A stretch of 64,000 nt of DNA from positions 8,975,488-9,039,487 of the forward strand of contig JAJEKV010000056.1 of NCBI GenBank assembly GCA_021234155.1, given 5' to 3'. This DNA comes from Isoetes taiwanensis (lineage: Eukaryota > Streptophyta > Lycopodiopsida > Isoetales > Isoetaceae). Below are positions 20,896 through 32,579 of this stretch, in pieces; positions within the stretch are counted from its first letter, which is position 1, and every line of letters begins with the position of its first letter. Position numbers and translations under genes: made by a program. The notes under the pieces are model-generated. The model saw only the letters and a program-made list of their open reading frames with translations. It was not told where the DNA came from and searched no databases.

Positions 20896-22755
20896 TTTTG
20901 TATTTTTGTACGCTTTTCACTAAGGTTTTGCTATGATTTTGTGGCGTATTTCAATTGATGTACTAATGCGTACATCTAGAGCGCGCATACACAGATAGTG
21001 ATTTTCATGTTTTCTTTCAATGGTGGGCACCCATGCTTTTTTTTTTTTAAACTGGTGGTATATTAGTGGTCTACATGGCATGCAGGCCTGGAAGGTCTTA
21101 ATTTTAGGGTTAGAAATTTCTTTATCAAACTCTGGATGTGGCTTCAAGGGCTAATTTGGGCAAACATAGATAGGGCCTGGACGTGCTCCTGTGTTTCATT
21201 ATGTTAAAAAAATGGAGACGTGCATAACCTAGGCAGGAAGCCAGCTGATCTTGTTTGAATGGGACTGTAGCGTTGAATCCAGCTGATCTTATTTCAAAGG
21301 GATCACAAGGTGAGTCTGGGATTCATTTGGTGCATAAAATTTTGCCATTGCAGGCTGAAGGGGCCTTGTAGAACTAAGGCCGGAGTTCAGATGAAGATGG
21401 GTAATCTGGAGTTCGATTCTTTGAAGCGGTCTAGGGATAGGTTGCATCCGGCCCACGCATTTCTTGGTTTCATGTAGCTTGATCCGGGCCCGCCTTCTCT
21501 TCAGATAATCGAGGGTTTTAGCATCCGACAAGGGGATTCATAGAGTTTTTGAACAGCACAATCGCTGCTAATATTTTCTCATCTATGCTTTTTCTCATAT
21601 TTACAGATCGCAATGAGACATATAGGATATTTGTGGATCCGGCATAAGTAGAGCATAGTATCTGCACGAATCGATGGATATTAGAGTAATTGGGACAACT
21701 TATTTTTGGTTTTTGTAACACTATCATGCATGTAACGCTCGCAGATGCATAATCGTAGGAATCCAACCGGCATGATCCGTAGTAGGCTCTGGATGTCTGG
21801 ATGACGTCTATGGAAAGTCCAAGAAAAATGGGCCACAAACTTGAGGTAATTCAATCCTGCCTTCCCAGTCCGTGATTCTTGTATTGTGTTACATACTTTT
21901 CTTAAGCATCAACTTCGTCTGCTGCATCTGACTTAGCAGACTTGAATATTTTGCCTGCCACAGGAATGTTTTTGATGGAGATGTGTTACTGGTTTCTTCT
22001 AAGAGAATAAAACCACTCGAAGAAGAATATGATGTGGTCATTTTTCCCAGCAATGCACAATGGACAGAACCAATATTCTGAGTGGCAGAGACACATATAA
22101 AACCAATACTCGGAGTGACAGAGTTGGGCTGAGAACTCTTTTGCTTCCCTTTCCTATTATATCTTCGTGCTTTACTTGGAATGCTCAACTCAACACATCC
22201 ATCAGGTTCTGGGCAACGGCTGCAGCCAATATGACTTATTATTTGCCTAAATGGTTTAGGAAGATGGGCATTTGAGATAGAAACAAGCATGGATACAAAG
22301 TGGAATGATGGTAATCCGAACTCTGGTTCCAAAATGCAGAGAAATTTGTCACATCTCTTCTTTGTTCATATGTCCATGAGATGTTATCTATGGAATGATG
22401 CAAAAACTTGCTATGTATCTAGTGGTTATTGTTGGTGAAAATTGCAAAATATCATAGCAATAGGTGCTATGAAAAATATAGAAATTTATCCAAACCTTCT
22501 GTGGTTATAGCAATCTACTCCTCTATGAACTCGTTGCCCATATATAAGGTATATTTTTGCAGAGCCTTGAAAGATATACCATCCATCATTAGAGTATTAG
22601 GTCCATCCTTAAGGCCCCGAAGGGGCCAAAATTTTTTTTAGTTAACACAAACCATTAATACAATTAATAACATTATTAACACAAACTATTGCATTTGACA
22701 CATTTAAATTAAAATCCCCCTTAAACCCCCTTTGGTTTGGGTGCATATTCACACG
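20896..22755. mobile_element. 1.86-kb insertion in Copia-1 integrase
   Basis: The insertion lies between two exact 9-bp copies of gggggttac (20887-20895 and 22756-22764). A 9-bp duplication is typical of Mutator-like DNA transposons, but no terminal inverted repeat or transposase is evident: the ends read ttttgtatttttg and tattcacacg. It holds a 12-T run near 21038, a palindrome ggccccgaaggggcc near 22614-22628 and only weak minus-strand frames. About 15 nt of integrase codons (TPQQN) are missing and about 7 nt are extra at the right edge, so the event was not clean or has since changed. Confidence 0.65.
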
Positions 22756-22764
22756 GGGGGTTAC

Positions 22765-25064
22765 GTAGGGCAGAAAGGAAAAATAGAACAGTTTTAGATG
22801 CTGTAAGATCAATGATAAAGTTTGCAGGCTTACCAAATTATCTCTGGGAGGAAGCAGTTAAAACTGTTTTTTTCATACAAAACAGATTGCCATCAAGTAG
22901 CTTGGATGGAAATATCGCTGAAGAAGTATGGACAGGTACAGAATTGACTCGTTCATATGATTATTTTAAAGCATATGGATGTTTGGCGTATGTTCACGTT
23001 CCAGAAGAAATGAGACTTAAGCTAGATGATAGAGCAGAAATAGGTTTTCTAGTCGGCTATGATGAGGAGTCAAAAGGTTATAGAATTTTCATACCCAGAA
23101 CGAAGAAAATAATAATCAGTAGGGATGTGTTCGACGAAAGTAAATTTTACAAAGATAGACATGAAATTGAAGCACCTGTATGGCATGAGAGTGTAGAAAA
23201 ACACATTATGCACGATGACAATTTAGGTATGTCTGCTGATTTTGACTCTGATGAAGAGAATGAAGATGATGTGACAGATAATGAGGATAGTGGGGTGTCA
23301 CAATCCGAACCAGCAGTGCCAGTCACGGAAGCTAGGCAACGAAAAAGGAAGACGGAGGCAGAAAAGCTCAAAGATACAGGTATAGACTATAACCCTGAGA
23401 TGTATGGCAGATATGGCACAGGAAAAAGCAGAAGAATTGGGAAGCCTCCAGTTAGGTTTCCATCGTTAATGGCTGTGTTTGAACCAGATACTCCTATATC
23501 ATTTGATGAAGCTATGAACTCAGAAAAGGCGTCTGAATGGTTAAAGGCAATGCAAGAAGAGATGGATTCCTTTAAGGAAACAGGTACATATGAGCTAGCA
23601 AAACCTCCAATAGGTAAGAATTTGGTTGGAAATAAGTGGATTTACAGAATTAAAACAAATTCTGATGGAACCAAAAGATACAAAGCTAGACTAGTTGCTC
23701 AGGGTTTTTCACAAAAGAAAGGAATTGATTATGAAGAAACATACTCCCCAATTGTGAAGTTAACAAGTATTAGACTTGTGTTAGCTCTAGCAAATGCGCT
23801 CAAGCTTGACATACATCATATGGATGTGAAAACTGCATTTCTAAATGCAAGTTTACAAGAAGAGATATATATGAAGCAAGCTCCAGGCTTTGAGGAAGGA
23901 AATAACATGGTTTGGAAATTAAAACGTGCAGTCTATAGTCTGAGACAGGCGCCTAGGGAATGGTACAAGTGCATGGATAAATATCTGAGGGGACAAGGAT
24001 TTGAGAAACTTAACAGTGATGGAAATTTGTACATGCTCAAAGACAAAGATAATTTTTGCATTATTGCATTGTATGTAGATGACTGCATAATGGCGTCTAA
24101 TTGCATGAGTTGTCTAGATAAGTGCAAGAAAATTCTTCAGAAAAGATTTAAAATGACAGATCTTGGAGAATTAAAACAGTTTTTGGGTATTGAAATGAGT
24201 AGAGATAAGGAAGGCAAAATGCTCAAACTTTGTCAGACTCGGAACATTCAGAATATGATAAAGAGATTTGGGCTAGAAAATTCGAAAACAGTGAACACAC
24301 CTCTTGTGGCAGGTTATAAAATATCAGCAGATCTATCTCCATCATCAGAGCAAGAGAAAAGGGAAATGGAAAACATACCATACAGGGAGCTCATCGGATG
24401 CCTGCTTTATGTGGCGAACAGTACACATCCAGATATCGCCTTTGCAGTAAATTTGTTAAGCAGATATAACAACAATCCAGGCAGAGGACATTGGGTTGCA
24501 GCCAAAAGAATCTTAAGATACTTAAAAGGCACGAAAGATCATGGAGTCACTTTTAATTCTGACAACCTGGTTTTATTTGCATATTCAGATGCAGATTGGG
24601 CAGGTGATCTGGATGCTAGAAGATCTACTTCTGGTTATGCTTTAATGCTTGCAGGAGGTCTAATATCATGGAGGAGTAAAAAACAATCGTCTGTTGCCAT
24701 GTCCTCTGCAGAAGCTGAATACTCAGCATCTTCACTAGCAGCTAAAGAAATTGTATGGACGAGAAGGCTATTAAACGAGATAGGTATACCTCAGTCTAAC
24801 CCTACAGTACTTTTGACAGATAGCCTAAGTTGTATTGCTATAGCGAAGAATCCGGTACACCATGAGAGGACCAAACATATTGAATTACGTGTTCATTTCA
24901 TAAGAGATCTCATTGCAAAGAATGAAGTAGTTATGCAGTATGTGGAAACCTCATATCAAGCAGCGGACTTGTTCACCAAAGCAATGACAGAACGCAAGCT
25001 AAAGTTGTTCGCAGAGATACTTGGTATATCAAAAGGAGAAATATGGCATGAAGGGGAAGTGTAA
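22765..25064 (+). pseudogene. Copia-1 integrase end, RT and RNase H
   Basis: The long uninterrupted frame restarts with AERKNRTVLDAVRSMIKFAG (integrase C-terminal core with the catalytic E). It then has the acidic linker, the RT (KARLVAQGFSQKKGIDYEET, MDVKTAFLNASL, QAPREWYKC, active site LYVDDCIMAS) and RNase H (YSDADWAGD, SSAEAEYSA, TDSLSCIAIAKN, HERTKHIELRVHFIRD). The stop TAA (25062-25064) lies in the first bases of the 3' LTR. Each domain looks intact, but the protein cannot be made as part of a polyprotein because of the upstream breaks. Confidence 0.93.
25051..25059 (+). promoter_or_regulatory. Copia-1 polypurine tract
   Basis: aaggggaag, immediately before the 3' LTR; primer site for plus-strand DNA synthesis. 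Confidence 0.8.
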
Positions 25065-25568
25065 ATGTATCATGCCATATGGGCTATAAAATTGCAAACA
25101 CGTGGATCAAAGGCGGTGCAGAAGTTGTATAAAGCAGACAAAACGGGACAAAGTATGGGCATCCGGAGGTGACGATTACCAATTGAATGGTCTTGAATTG
25201 TCTTGGTGTAGCGGCCGAATTGGTGGTAGCGGCCATCGTGGTGGTAGCGGCAGTTACTGAAAATATGCGAGTCTGATTGAGCTATGGTTGAGCGGCTGCT
25301 GGAATCGGCAGACTAGATTGCTGCACGAATTCTCTTTGTTGATGAATCTGACCTGCCTGGCCTTGTGTAAAGCTTACAAGGATCGGTTGTATGTAGAAGC
25401 AGAAGATTTTGTCTCAGAGATCACCGCCCTTTCATGATCTGTCGTTTGCTGTAAGCTTTTACAGTAAGATTTGTTACAGTGGTTTATTACAGTTTATTAT
25501 CTGGGATATTGGCTGTTTTGGTTGTCTATAGTGTGTATATGACATCTAGATTGCTTTGATTCTCTATA
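25060..25568 (+). repeat. Copia-1 3' LTR
   Basis: 509 bp, tgtaaatg to tctctata, followed by the target duplication gcctg. Differs from the 5' LTR mainly in the patch at about 25247-25310. Confidence 0.95.
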
Positions 25569-25573
25569 GCCTG

Positions 25574-28290
25574 CACATCTGTTCACAATTCTAAACTGAT
25601 AGCATCAATTACATTTCTCATACCAGTAGAACCTATCAAGAAGATTCAGCACCAACATTGCAATTTTGAATTGCCTACTTCAGCATGTCAGCGAACGTCC
25701 CTGCAAGAACTGCCAGACTTGGCAGGTTACAGTTGTAAAAAGCACAGTTGTTATTGGTAGCACCCACGAAAGACTGTCATCCAGTATTATTAATGGTCGA
25801 ATCCACAATCTTCAATCCATTCAGTTACAGATATTGTTTTTCAACCTCATCTCAGAAATCATTATCGATGTCTGGATCATACTTGATAGTATCAACACCG
25901 CCATTAGTCTTAATTAACTCCTTTCCCTGCACAATCGACAGAAATATATTAAATAGACCTAGATAAACAAATACCGAATAAACATAGGATATGTTACAAT
26001 ATTAAACTTTGGAATTTCAATACCCATCTCTTCCATTATCATCTCCTGCTTCCTTCTCACAATGCGTCCAAAAGTTTTGAACAGATTGTTTAAACTAGAA
26101 AACATCGGAAGTAAATAGATTAAACTCTAAATTAGTTATTAAAAAAAAATACGAAGATATAATACCTGCTTGCAGGATACATCTGCATGTTATTTTTATT
26201 CATTTGTATAAAGAAACAAGCCATCATGTCATTTAGATCAAGATAAGATGATCTTCTATAGCAATAGATGTATCCAGCTTTGTAAATATTCTCCACTCAT
26301 TAAATTTCTCACGGGCTCAATTAGTCGCCTTTGCAGACCGATCCCTACCGCCAATATACACATCATGCATAATGTTGGGGTTAAGTGGCAGATAACTTGC
26401 CATCATCCAGAATCTCATCTTGTACTTTAGTCACTATATCTAGAACCTTAACATCTTCATTGAACCATGGTTTTTTGGATATTTCTTGCATAACAGCTTC
26501 TTGTTCATCAGTAATATTTGCATCTAAAAATGCATCCAGATCTTCAAGACCATCACAGCCACCTTCTAAACATGCAAAGTAAAACTCGATTCTCCTACCT
26601 CAGAAACCTGACCCAACTCAGCTGAGTCCATATCACTACAAAGATAACTAGAATGTCCATTAGGAACTATCTGCAGACATAACACTACAACTTGTAGTGA
26701 AATAACTTGCGAAACAAAAATAAGAAATCAACAAACAAATAAAAAACAAGCAGACAATATTCAAATACAAAAAACATACCTTCAACACCTTAAGCCTCTG
26801 AAATTTAACGCTTGAAATGAAACTTCAATACAAACTGCAATTAGGAACACTTCTTACAGCACTAGGACGACTTGTCATTGGAAAACAACAAATAAAACTA
26901 CAAGTAAACTCCCTAAAAACCTGCATGGAGCAACATAAACATTAAAATCGAATACAAGAAAAAAAAAAGAACTTAAGAACAAAATCTGCATACGTGATAA
27001 AGCACAAGAAATGCTAAATCGGAGATCACGTACTGCGTGGAAGTAATAACCTCTAAGCTGAAAAAGAATAAGCAAGAATAAATAAAAATTTATAAAAGAT
27101 CTTAAACAAAAAGATAGACAAAGGAAATACTCCATAATATTTCTGCCTTGGACAATATTTGTTGAAAAAACCTTGACTGGCAACAGACCTCCACAACCAA
27201 ACTAATCTGAAAGAAAACTTCGAAAGGAGAAACTTCTAAGCAACAGAGTTTCAACTTAAGAGGTCTTCACTAAAGACCACTCAAAGATAGCTCCACAATC
27301 AAGACAACTGCCAAAGATCGACACTAGAACATGAGTGCCAATGCCAAGAATAGGCTAATAAAAAAGAATCACCACAGGTCTGTAATCTTCAACAGATCTT
27401 CTGGAAAATGAGCCGTTTTAACTGGATGAAGATTAAAATCTGTCTACCAAGCTACCTGACCCAAACCAGTAGCTAGAGATTTGATGCAAGACCGTGGCAC
27501 CACAGTTCCGTCCACAGAGCTTGGATGAAATGGAAGAGAGGAAAAATGCTGACGTGGCATCCAAAAGGAAAATTTCAGGGTCATAAAGGTTATGATGGGG
27601 AACTCTGCTCATAGGAAGTTTCCTGGAAGAAACCTTTGGCAGTGTGTTGTTCAGGGCACCTCCGCCAGGGATTTCTTCCAGGAAACTTCCTACTCGCGAA
27701 AGTTTTCCCTTCCAAAATTCTAGCGCCTCCATGGCAAGAGGCGCAAATTGGTACCATCAAGTTGCATTGGGGCCATCAAGGATGAAAACAACAGTACTAA
27801 AATTGGTAAAAGATGACTGTGCGCCTCAGGTTCAATTAAGATATGGGCCAATGGTGTTTCACTAGATTAAATAAGATGCCCCAATGGGTGTTCTTCTGAA
27901 ACTTTAGATCAAGTAAGATGCTACAATGGATGCTCTTCTCAACATTTAAAGTTAAATTGGATGTGACAAAGGTAATTTGATTGCAAAATTATTTTGATCA
28001 AGAAAAGATTACTTGTTTAATGTCTGCGCATAAAGGATTAAAGGATTACGCATAAAGGACGTCATCTACTATTTTTCTTTGAATGTTCAAAATTGCTATC
28101 GTCCAAGCACCATGAGTTTCAATTTAGAATTCAGAAGAAAGCATCTACTAAGCAATTCAAGAGAATTTGGCAATGGGAAACACGCCTGCATGAGCTGACA
28201 TTTTGCATGCTATTTAACTAGATGAGTTTCTTGAGTTGACATTTGCGTCATTATTTGTTTTGAATGCAATTGAAATGGCAACGTCTTATA
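25574..28290. other. Region with unassigned exon-like minus segments
   Basis: The region right of Copia-1 continues the 128-bp repeat for about 30 bp and then becomes unique. On the minus strand three stretches look coding but join no recognised family: about 25920-25690 (GKELIKTNGGVDTIKYDPDI, with later stops), about 26090-25985 (FKTFGRIVRRKQEMIMEEMG), and 26580-26383 (LEDLDAFLDANITDEQEAVM then ISKKPWFNEDVKVLD, open for about 66 codons). They might be exons of a decayed or real gene. A 21-bp-arm hairpin lies at 27612-27692. Confidence 0.35.
27612..27692. other. Hairpin with 21-bp perfect arms
   Basis: taggaagtttcctggaagaa plus a (27612-27632) is the exact reverse complement of 27672-27692. 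The loop is 39 nt and itself carries short complementary G/C phrases (cagggcacc, gccaggga). It could be a foldback relic or a small-RNA precursor. Confidence 0.9.
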
Positions 28291-28296
28291 TAATCG

Positions 28297-29925
28297 AATA
28301 GAATAGAATAGAATAGATTTTTAGCGTTTACGGAGACCGACTGGCCTATGGGACCCAAACAAAAAGAGAGCAAAGAAACGACATCGATTGGATTAAAAAA
28401 CCCCGCCCGGAAGGGTTTTCGAGGAAAAACCTTAGCAAAGTAATAAGTCTGGCGGCATGCTATACAATTGTGTAGGGACAGTTCAATGCCGCCCGAGAAG
28501 ACACAACCGAGTCCGTGCATCCATAACCTCCACGGAGATATGACCCCAACAAACCCACCGAGGCCTTATTCAACAACTCATGCAACGGTTGGCCATGCAC
28601 TAGCAATCGATCATACCGCTCCACGATATGGGGAAAACGCCAAGGCAGACACTGGAGGGCATGACATTCATCCTCAATGGGCCCGGTGGCAACACGGCAA
28701 AGCCTTTGCTCGTGCTTCCCGAGCCCAACGCCCCGTCTCAATACGGGCTGATATGTGCACCGTGCAAATGGAAGCTATAAGTCTGGCGCTTCTTCATGGG
28801 CAACTTGGTGTATAAATGCTTGGTGTGGGCCTCGTGAGCCTGGGATTGACTTCTTTGTTGATAGTGTGCCCGACTTAGCGTCGCGTCGAGCATCGCATCC
28901 CGAGCTTACTTGAAGGAAAGTAGCATCTAGGTACAACTTAAGTGCCTTGTGATCTTTCTTTGTGCTTACATGTACACATCCGTTTGCTGCACACCCGGCG
29001 TGAGAACCACCTGAGCTTGCTTGTCCTTCCAAAGGGCTTTCGGCGTTGGGGACCCATCGCCATGGCCAAAGCAAGGTTGGGAAAAGCGTGTATCACCCAT
29101 AGCGACCACCTTCCGGAAGTAAATGATATGGCGTTCCAATGCAGCCCCGTTGAAGGGCGAGAAAACCTGTCTCCGGGTAGGATCCGGTATGGAACTGTGG
29201 ACTTTACCCCAAGGGCTCGTGCCAAGAAGGCTTTTCACGCACTGCCGAGGTCATTCCAAGTGTTGAGGGATATCACTAGACCCCCACGCCCCCCCATATA
29301 AAAGGACCGCTCGACCAATGCCCGAAATAAGTGTGACTGATAGCCCCAGGCATACAACTCTGCCTTGTGGCTGTTGTTCTGCATGGCATAGAGTGCTTTC
29401 CAACCTGCCGTGACTTGCCACCTGATGGCAGCATCCCAATGTGTGGTAGTAGAGAACTCGATCCCCAAGTACTTGTAGGTCGGAGCCACTTCCACATCAT
29501 ACCCTGGTAAGTGAATGAGGGAAGCCTTGGCTGACGGGATGATGAGACGAGCAGCACCCTAGTTTTGGCCAAGTTAACTCGCATGCCGGTGAATCGACAA
29601 AAAGTGTCGAGAGCATCCAGGTGACATTGCATGTCCTCTGGAGTATAGGCCAGGAGGTTGACATCGTAAGCATTTGTGTGATGCATGAGATGGGCATCCG
29701 CACCTCCATGCTCAGAGAGCCAATCTTCCAGCTGGTCAATGTAAAGGCCAAAGAGTGTAGGGGAGAGGGGGCAACCTTGATGCACTCCAATACTACTGAT
29801 TACCGGCTGTCCTGATGATGTGATACGGCCTGAGCATGCCTCGTACAGCCTATACACTGCATTCTGCAAGTCAAGGGGAGTCCCCAGCTGCCGCAGTCTG
29901 TCCCATAACCTGTCCGGGGAGGTAC
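28297..29925 (-). mobile_element. LINE with pentamer tail, copy 1
   Basis: The sense strand runs from 29925 down to 28297. The RT part (29869 to about 29500) contains SSIGVHQGCPLSPTLFGLYI and FCRFTGMRVNLAKTRVL; the YADD active site is eroded to AYDV. Further on come ATTHWDAAIRWQV and, near the C-terminus, a zinc-knuckle block with GPIEDECHAL (about 28690-28650). The element ends in a stem-loop (aggcc-agtc-ggtct) and a (TTCTA)n-type tail at 28297-28316. It has many frameshifts and stops and is 5'-truncated within RT. QGCPLSPTLF-type RTs belong to non-L1 LINE clades; the clade is not assigned. Confidence 0.85.
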
Positions 29926-31881
29926 ATTAGTTTTAATAGTTTAGGTTTCTAATTGAAGAGTGGACATTGTTTTTGGAGACGCTCCCTTAGCTTAGGAAAG
30001 AAGCGTACTAAGTTATATTGTTTCGCTTTAGATTCAACGAAACTAACCAATTAAGCATAAAGTGTCCCTTATTCGTATCCAAGAACTTATACCATGCACT
30101 AAATTCAAGGCTACTTCATTTCTTTAGTTTGGGGGATTTGAATTTGAGGTGATTTCATACGGCTCATTGATTCTTCTATGAGTATGCTTTCCATTTTGGT
30201 CACACGATTCCCATTTCAACATTCCTATGCTATGAGTTGTGCCTTCCTTTTTAGTCACACGATGTCCATTTCAATATTCTTATGTTAGCATTCAATTAGC
30301 TAGACTGTCGTATAAGCAATTTAATCAAGTAGGATTGTTAGTTCTATAGCAGATCCTTAATAGTGTATGGTTATAATTCCATTCCACATATCCTATTATT
30401 TTTCCATACCATAGCACAAACTCTGGGATCATCAATATCCTAGTGCAATCAATCAATATCTTGCACATTGATTTGTTCGGGGTTTTGCGAAACCTTCTAG
30501 GTTGCTTGCATGGTCAACTTCACAATTTCTACAAGGATACCCAAATGGGCATTCTTTCATTATACTAACATAACCAATTTGTTATCAACGTTGCACACTT
30601 TGCGCACTTTTTTTCCCTCCAAAACATTGTTAGTCCCAACCATTGCAAGGGGATTTCTTAGGCCATCACAAAATATCAATGGAGATGTAGCATTTGAATG
30701 CTGGGAACTAAGGAATAATCTTCATGTTAAAGCTAATGAATGATTGATGCAACTCCAACTACAACTATAAACGATGGATACGATTTTAGATGCTACTAGA
30801 TACACTTACAGCTCCAAAACACAATCTGGATGACATTGGTGTTCCTTTATATATGACCTTGGGAAAGCTCATACCCACAATAAATAGTGCGTAGCATTTT
30901 TCATGCCTAATGCACGTTTTCCCAATGTCATAAATTATGCTCTTTAAATTGTTGCTAAAGCCTACTTATTATTGTCCTCATCTTTTCCCTTCAGATATGG
31001 CAATTAGCGCCATGCATGAGAATGGGCAATGTCATGCTTTTTACACTAACTTCTAAATCTAGAAATACACATGGCTTTCTCTTAATGACAAAGAGCTTCT
31101 ACGTAAAAATGGCACTATGAACACAACATCCCAACATAAGATATTGTTGCTAAAGCCCGGCAATTTTTGCAAATCATTTACAAACATGAAAGTGCTTTCT
31201 ATGCTTCTGTATTACCAAGCTCCAAACTCATAATCTGGTAGAGGTCTTTCGAATCAATGTTGTTCAAGTAAACAAAGAAATTTTGCAACCTTTTGTAACA
31301 ACAAAACCCTTCTCCACTTATTGCAAATCATTTACAAACATGAAAGTGCTTCCTATGGTTTCCTTCAAACTGATATATTTGTATATGCCTTTCTATCCAA
31401 TGTTGTCATAACGTGCTCTTCAAGTTGTTTGCTAAAGCCCGACGGTACCAGACATCTGTTACGTACTATGTTTAATTTAATTTGCTTGAAAATATCTTTC
31501 AAAGAGTTTTCATCCTATATTATTATGCTTACACATAGAAGTCAAGGATCAAAACATCTCAGGCAATAATATACTTAAGAAAAAAGCATAAATTTCAAGC
31601 ATGTGTTGCAGAGCACAAAAGTGAGTCTGGTTGTTAGGTTATAATATGGGCACGCATGTCATATTCAAGAAATCGTATCCTCTCAAATTTAAATTCTAAC
31701 TCGATTACTTGCATGTCAAGCCACAAAAGGGTTTCTATGATCGTTCAGGTTCAACAGGTTGTGAATGTTTGTATGTGGTTCAATATAACATAAGACAAGA
31801 GGTTTATTACCCTTGCCCCCTCCAAGCCGCTTTGTTTATTCTAGCTAACATGAAACAACCACCTCTTAAAATGGTCACAAA
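29926..31881. other. Gene-free block, probably part of a Helitron
   Basis: No coding frame of note. Short phrases recur: gttgctaaagcc(c) at about 30951, 31146 and 31427, ttgcaaatcatttacaaaca at about 31168 and 31321, and a 57-bp-period pair around 30200-30285 (gtcacacgat). The 12-mer aaagcccggcaa near 31151 also occurs inside the Helitron terminal hairpin at 31880. The 5' Helitron end (A/TC) could not be located. Confidence 0.4.
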
Positions 31882-31910
31882 GCCCGGCAACGCCGGGCAC
31901 CATAACTAGT
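31882..31910 (+). mobile_element. Helitron 3' terminus
   Basis: gcccggc (31882-31888), loop aac, gccgggc (31892-31898) form a perfect G+C hairpin. Seven bases later comes CTAGT (31906-31910), a match to the Helitron end CTRRT, followed by T as expected for insertion between A and T. This is the standard 3' signature of rolling-circle Helitrons. No Rep/helicase gene is present, so the element would be non-autonomous. Confidence 0.75.
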
Positions 31911-32217
31911 TTAAGATGGAAATCAATCCTGCAAAAGATAAAACTCTAAGTCAATAATAAGGATGCTTAAATTGATCTTGCAAAAGAAAATATCTAGCAA
32001 AACTAGAATGATCCTCCATGAACAATTATTGGAGTTTAAGCTACGCCAAAACGAACTCTAAAAATACCTAAGTGTTTCTACTTGCCTAGACTGAGAATTG
32101 AACCCCAGTTGCTAGCTTGAAAGGCAAAGGCTTCAATATTCAAACCCTAACTATGAATGTTTTTGCCCTAAAATCTGCCGACCATCAATTTGAGCTTTGG
32201 GCAGAGCTGTAGATGGC

Positions 32218-32579
32218 CGATCAAGCTGTTCCAGCAGAGAAGAGGCAGGATTGATCTTAGATACATGCAGATGCAAGCCAAGCCTTCTCTTCGTCTTGTA
32301 TATGCTTTATACCAAAAGAAAGGAGAAAGAACGAAAGGCATCTGGAAGAAAACATTGTGTAGCAAAGGAAAAGCAATTTACAGTGATTTATTTGCAAGAG
32401 GTGGCACTGCTAATTCGGATCTGACAGAATATATTTATTGGTATGCTAGAGCAGCCGATTCGTCCCTGTGTTGCTATGTAGGAGCAACAAAAAGTGAATC
32501 CAGAGAGAAGAACAAGTCTGATTCATCTATGGGCAATCGATTCAATGTCCCAAGGGTGAAACAAAATCAGATTCACCTG
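32218..32579 (-). repeat. Gypsy 3' LTR, truncated
   Basis: 362 bp, matching 39231-39591 nearly base for base (shared blocks gttccagcagagaagaggca and aggagcaacaaaaagtgaat). The remaining roughly 260 bp of the LTR are missing at the left edge (32218). Confidence 0.88.

Larger units (their letters stand above)
18462..25568 (+). mobile_element. Ty1/Copia LTR retrotransposon (Copia-1)
   Basis: Two LTRs (18462-18971 and 25060-25568) surround gag-protease-integrase-RT-RNase H, the Copia order. The target duplication gcctg is at 18457-18461 and 25569-25573. A primer site tggtatcagagcc (18973-18985, initiator-methionine tRNA type) follows the 5' LTR and a purine tract aaggggaag (25051-25059) precedes the 3' LTR. 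Two frameshifts and a 1.86-kb insertion in integrase make it defective, yet most of each LTR is nearly identical to the other, so the insertion is fairly young. With the insert removed it would be about 5.2 kb, a usual Copia length. Confidence 0.97.

Noticed and set aside
23147-23371. Serine-rich minus-strand frame inside Copia-1
   Set aside because: Antisense shadow of the acidic D/E linker of the Copia polyprotein.
28468-29301. Plus-strand frames opposite LINE copy 1
   Set aside because: Antisense shadows; the RT motifs are on the minus strand.
32060-32160. Possible tRNA-derived SINE (ggttcaattct on the minus strand near 32100 resembles a B box)
   Set aside because: No A box at the right spacing, no tail and no target duplication.
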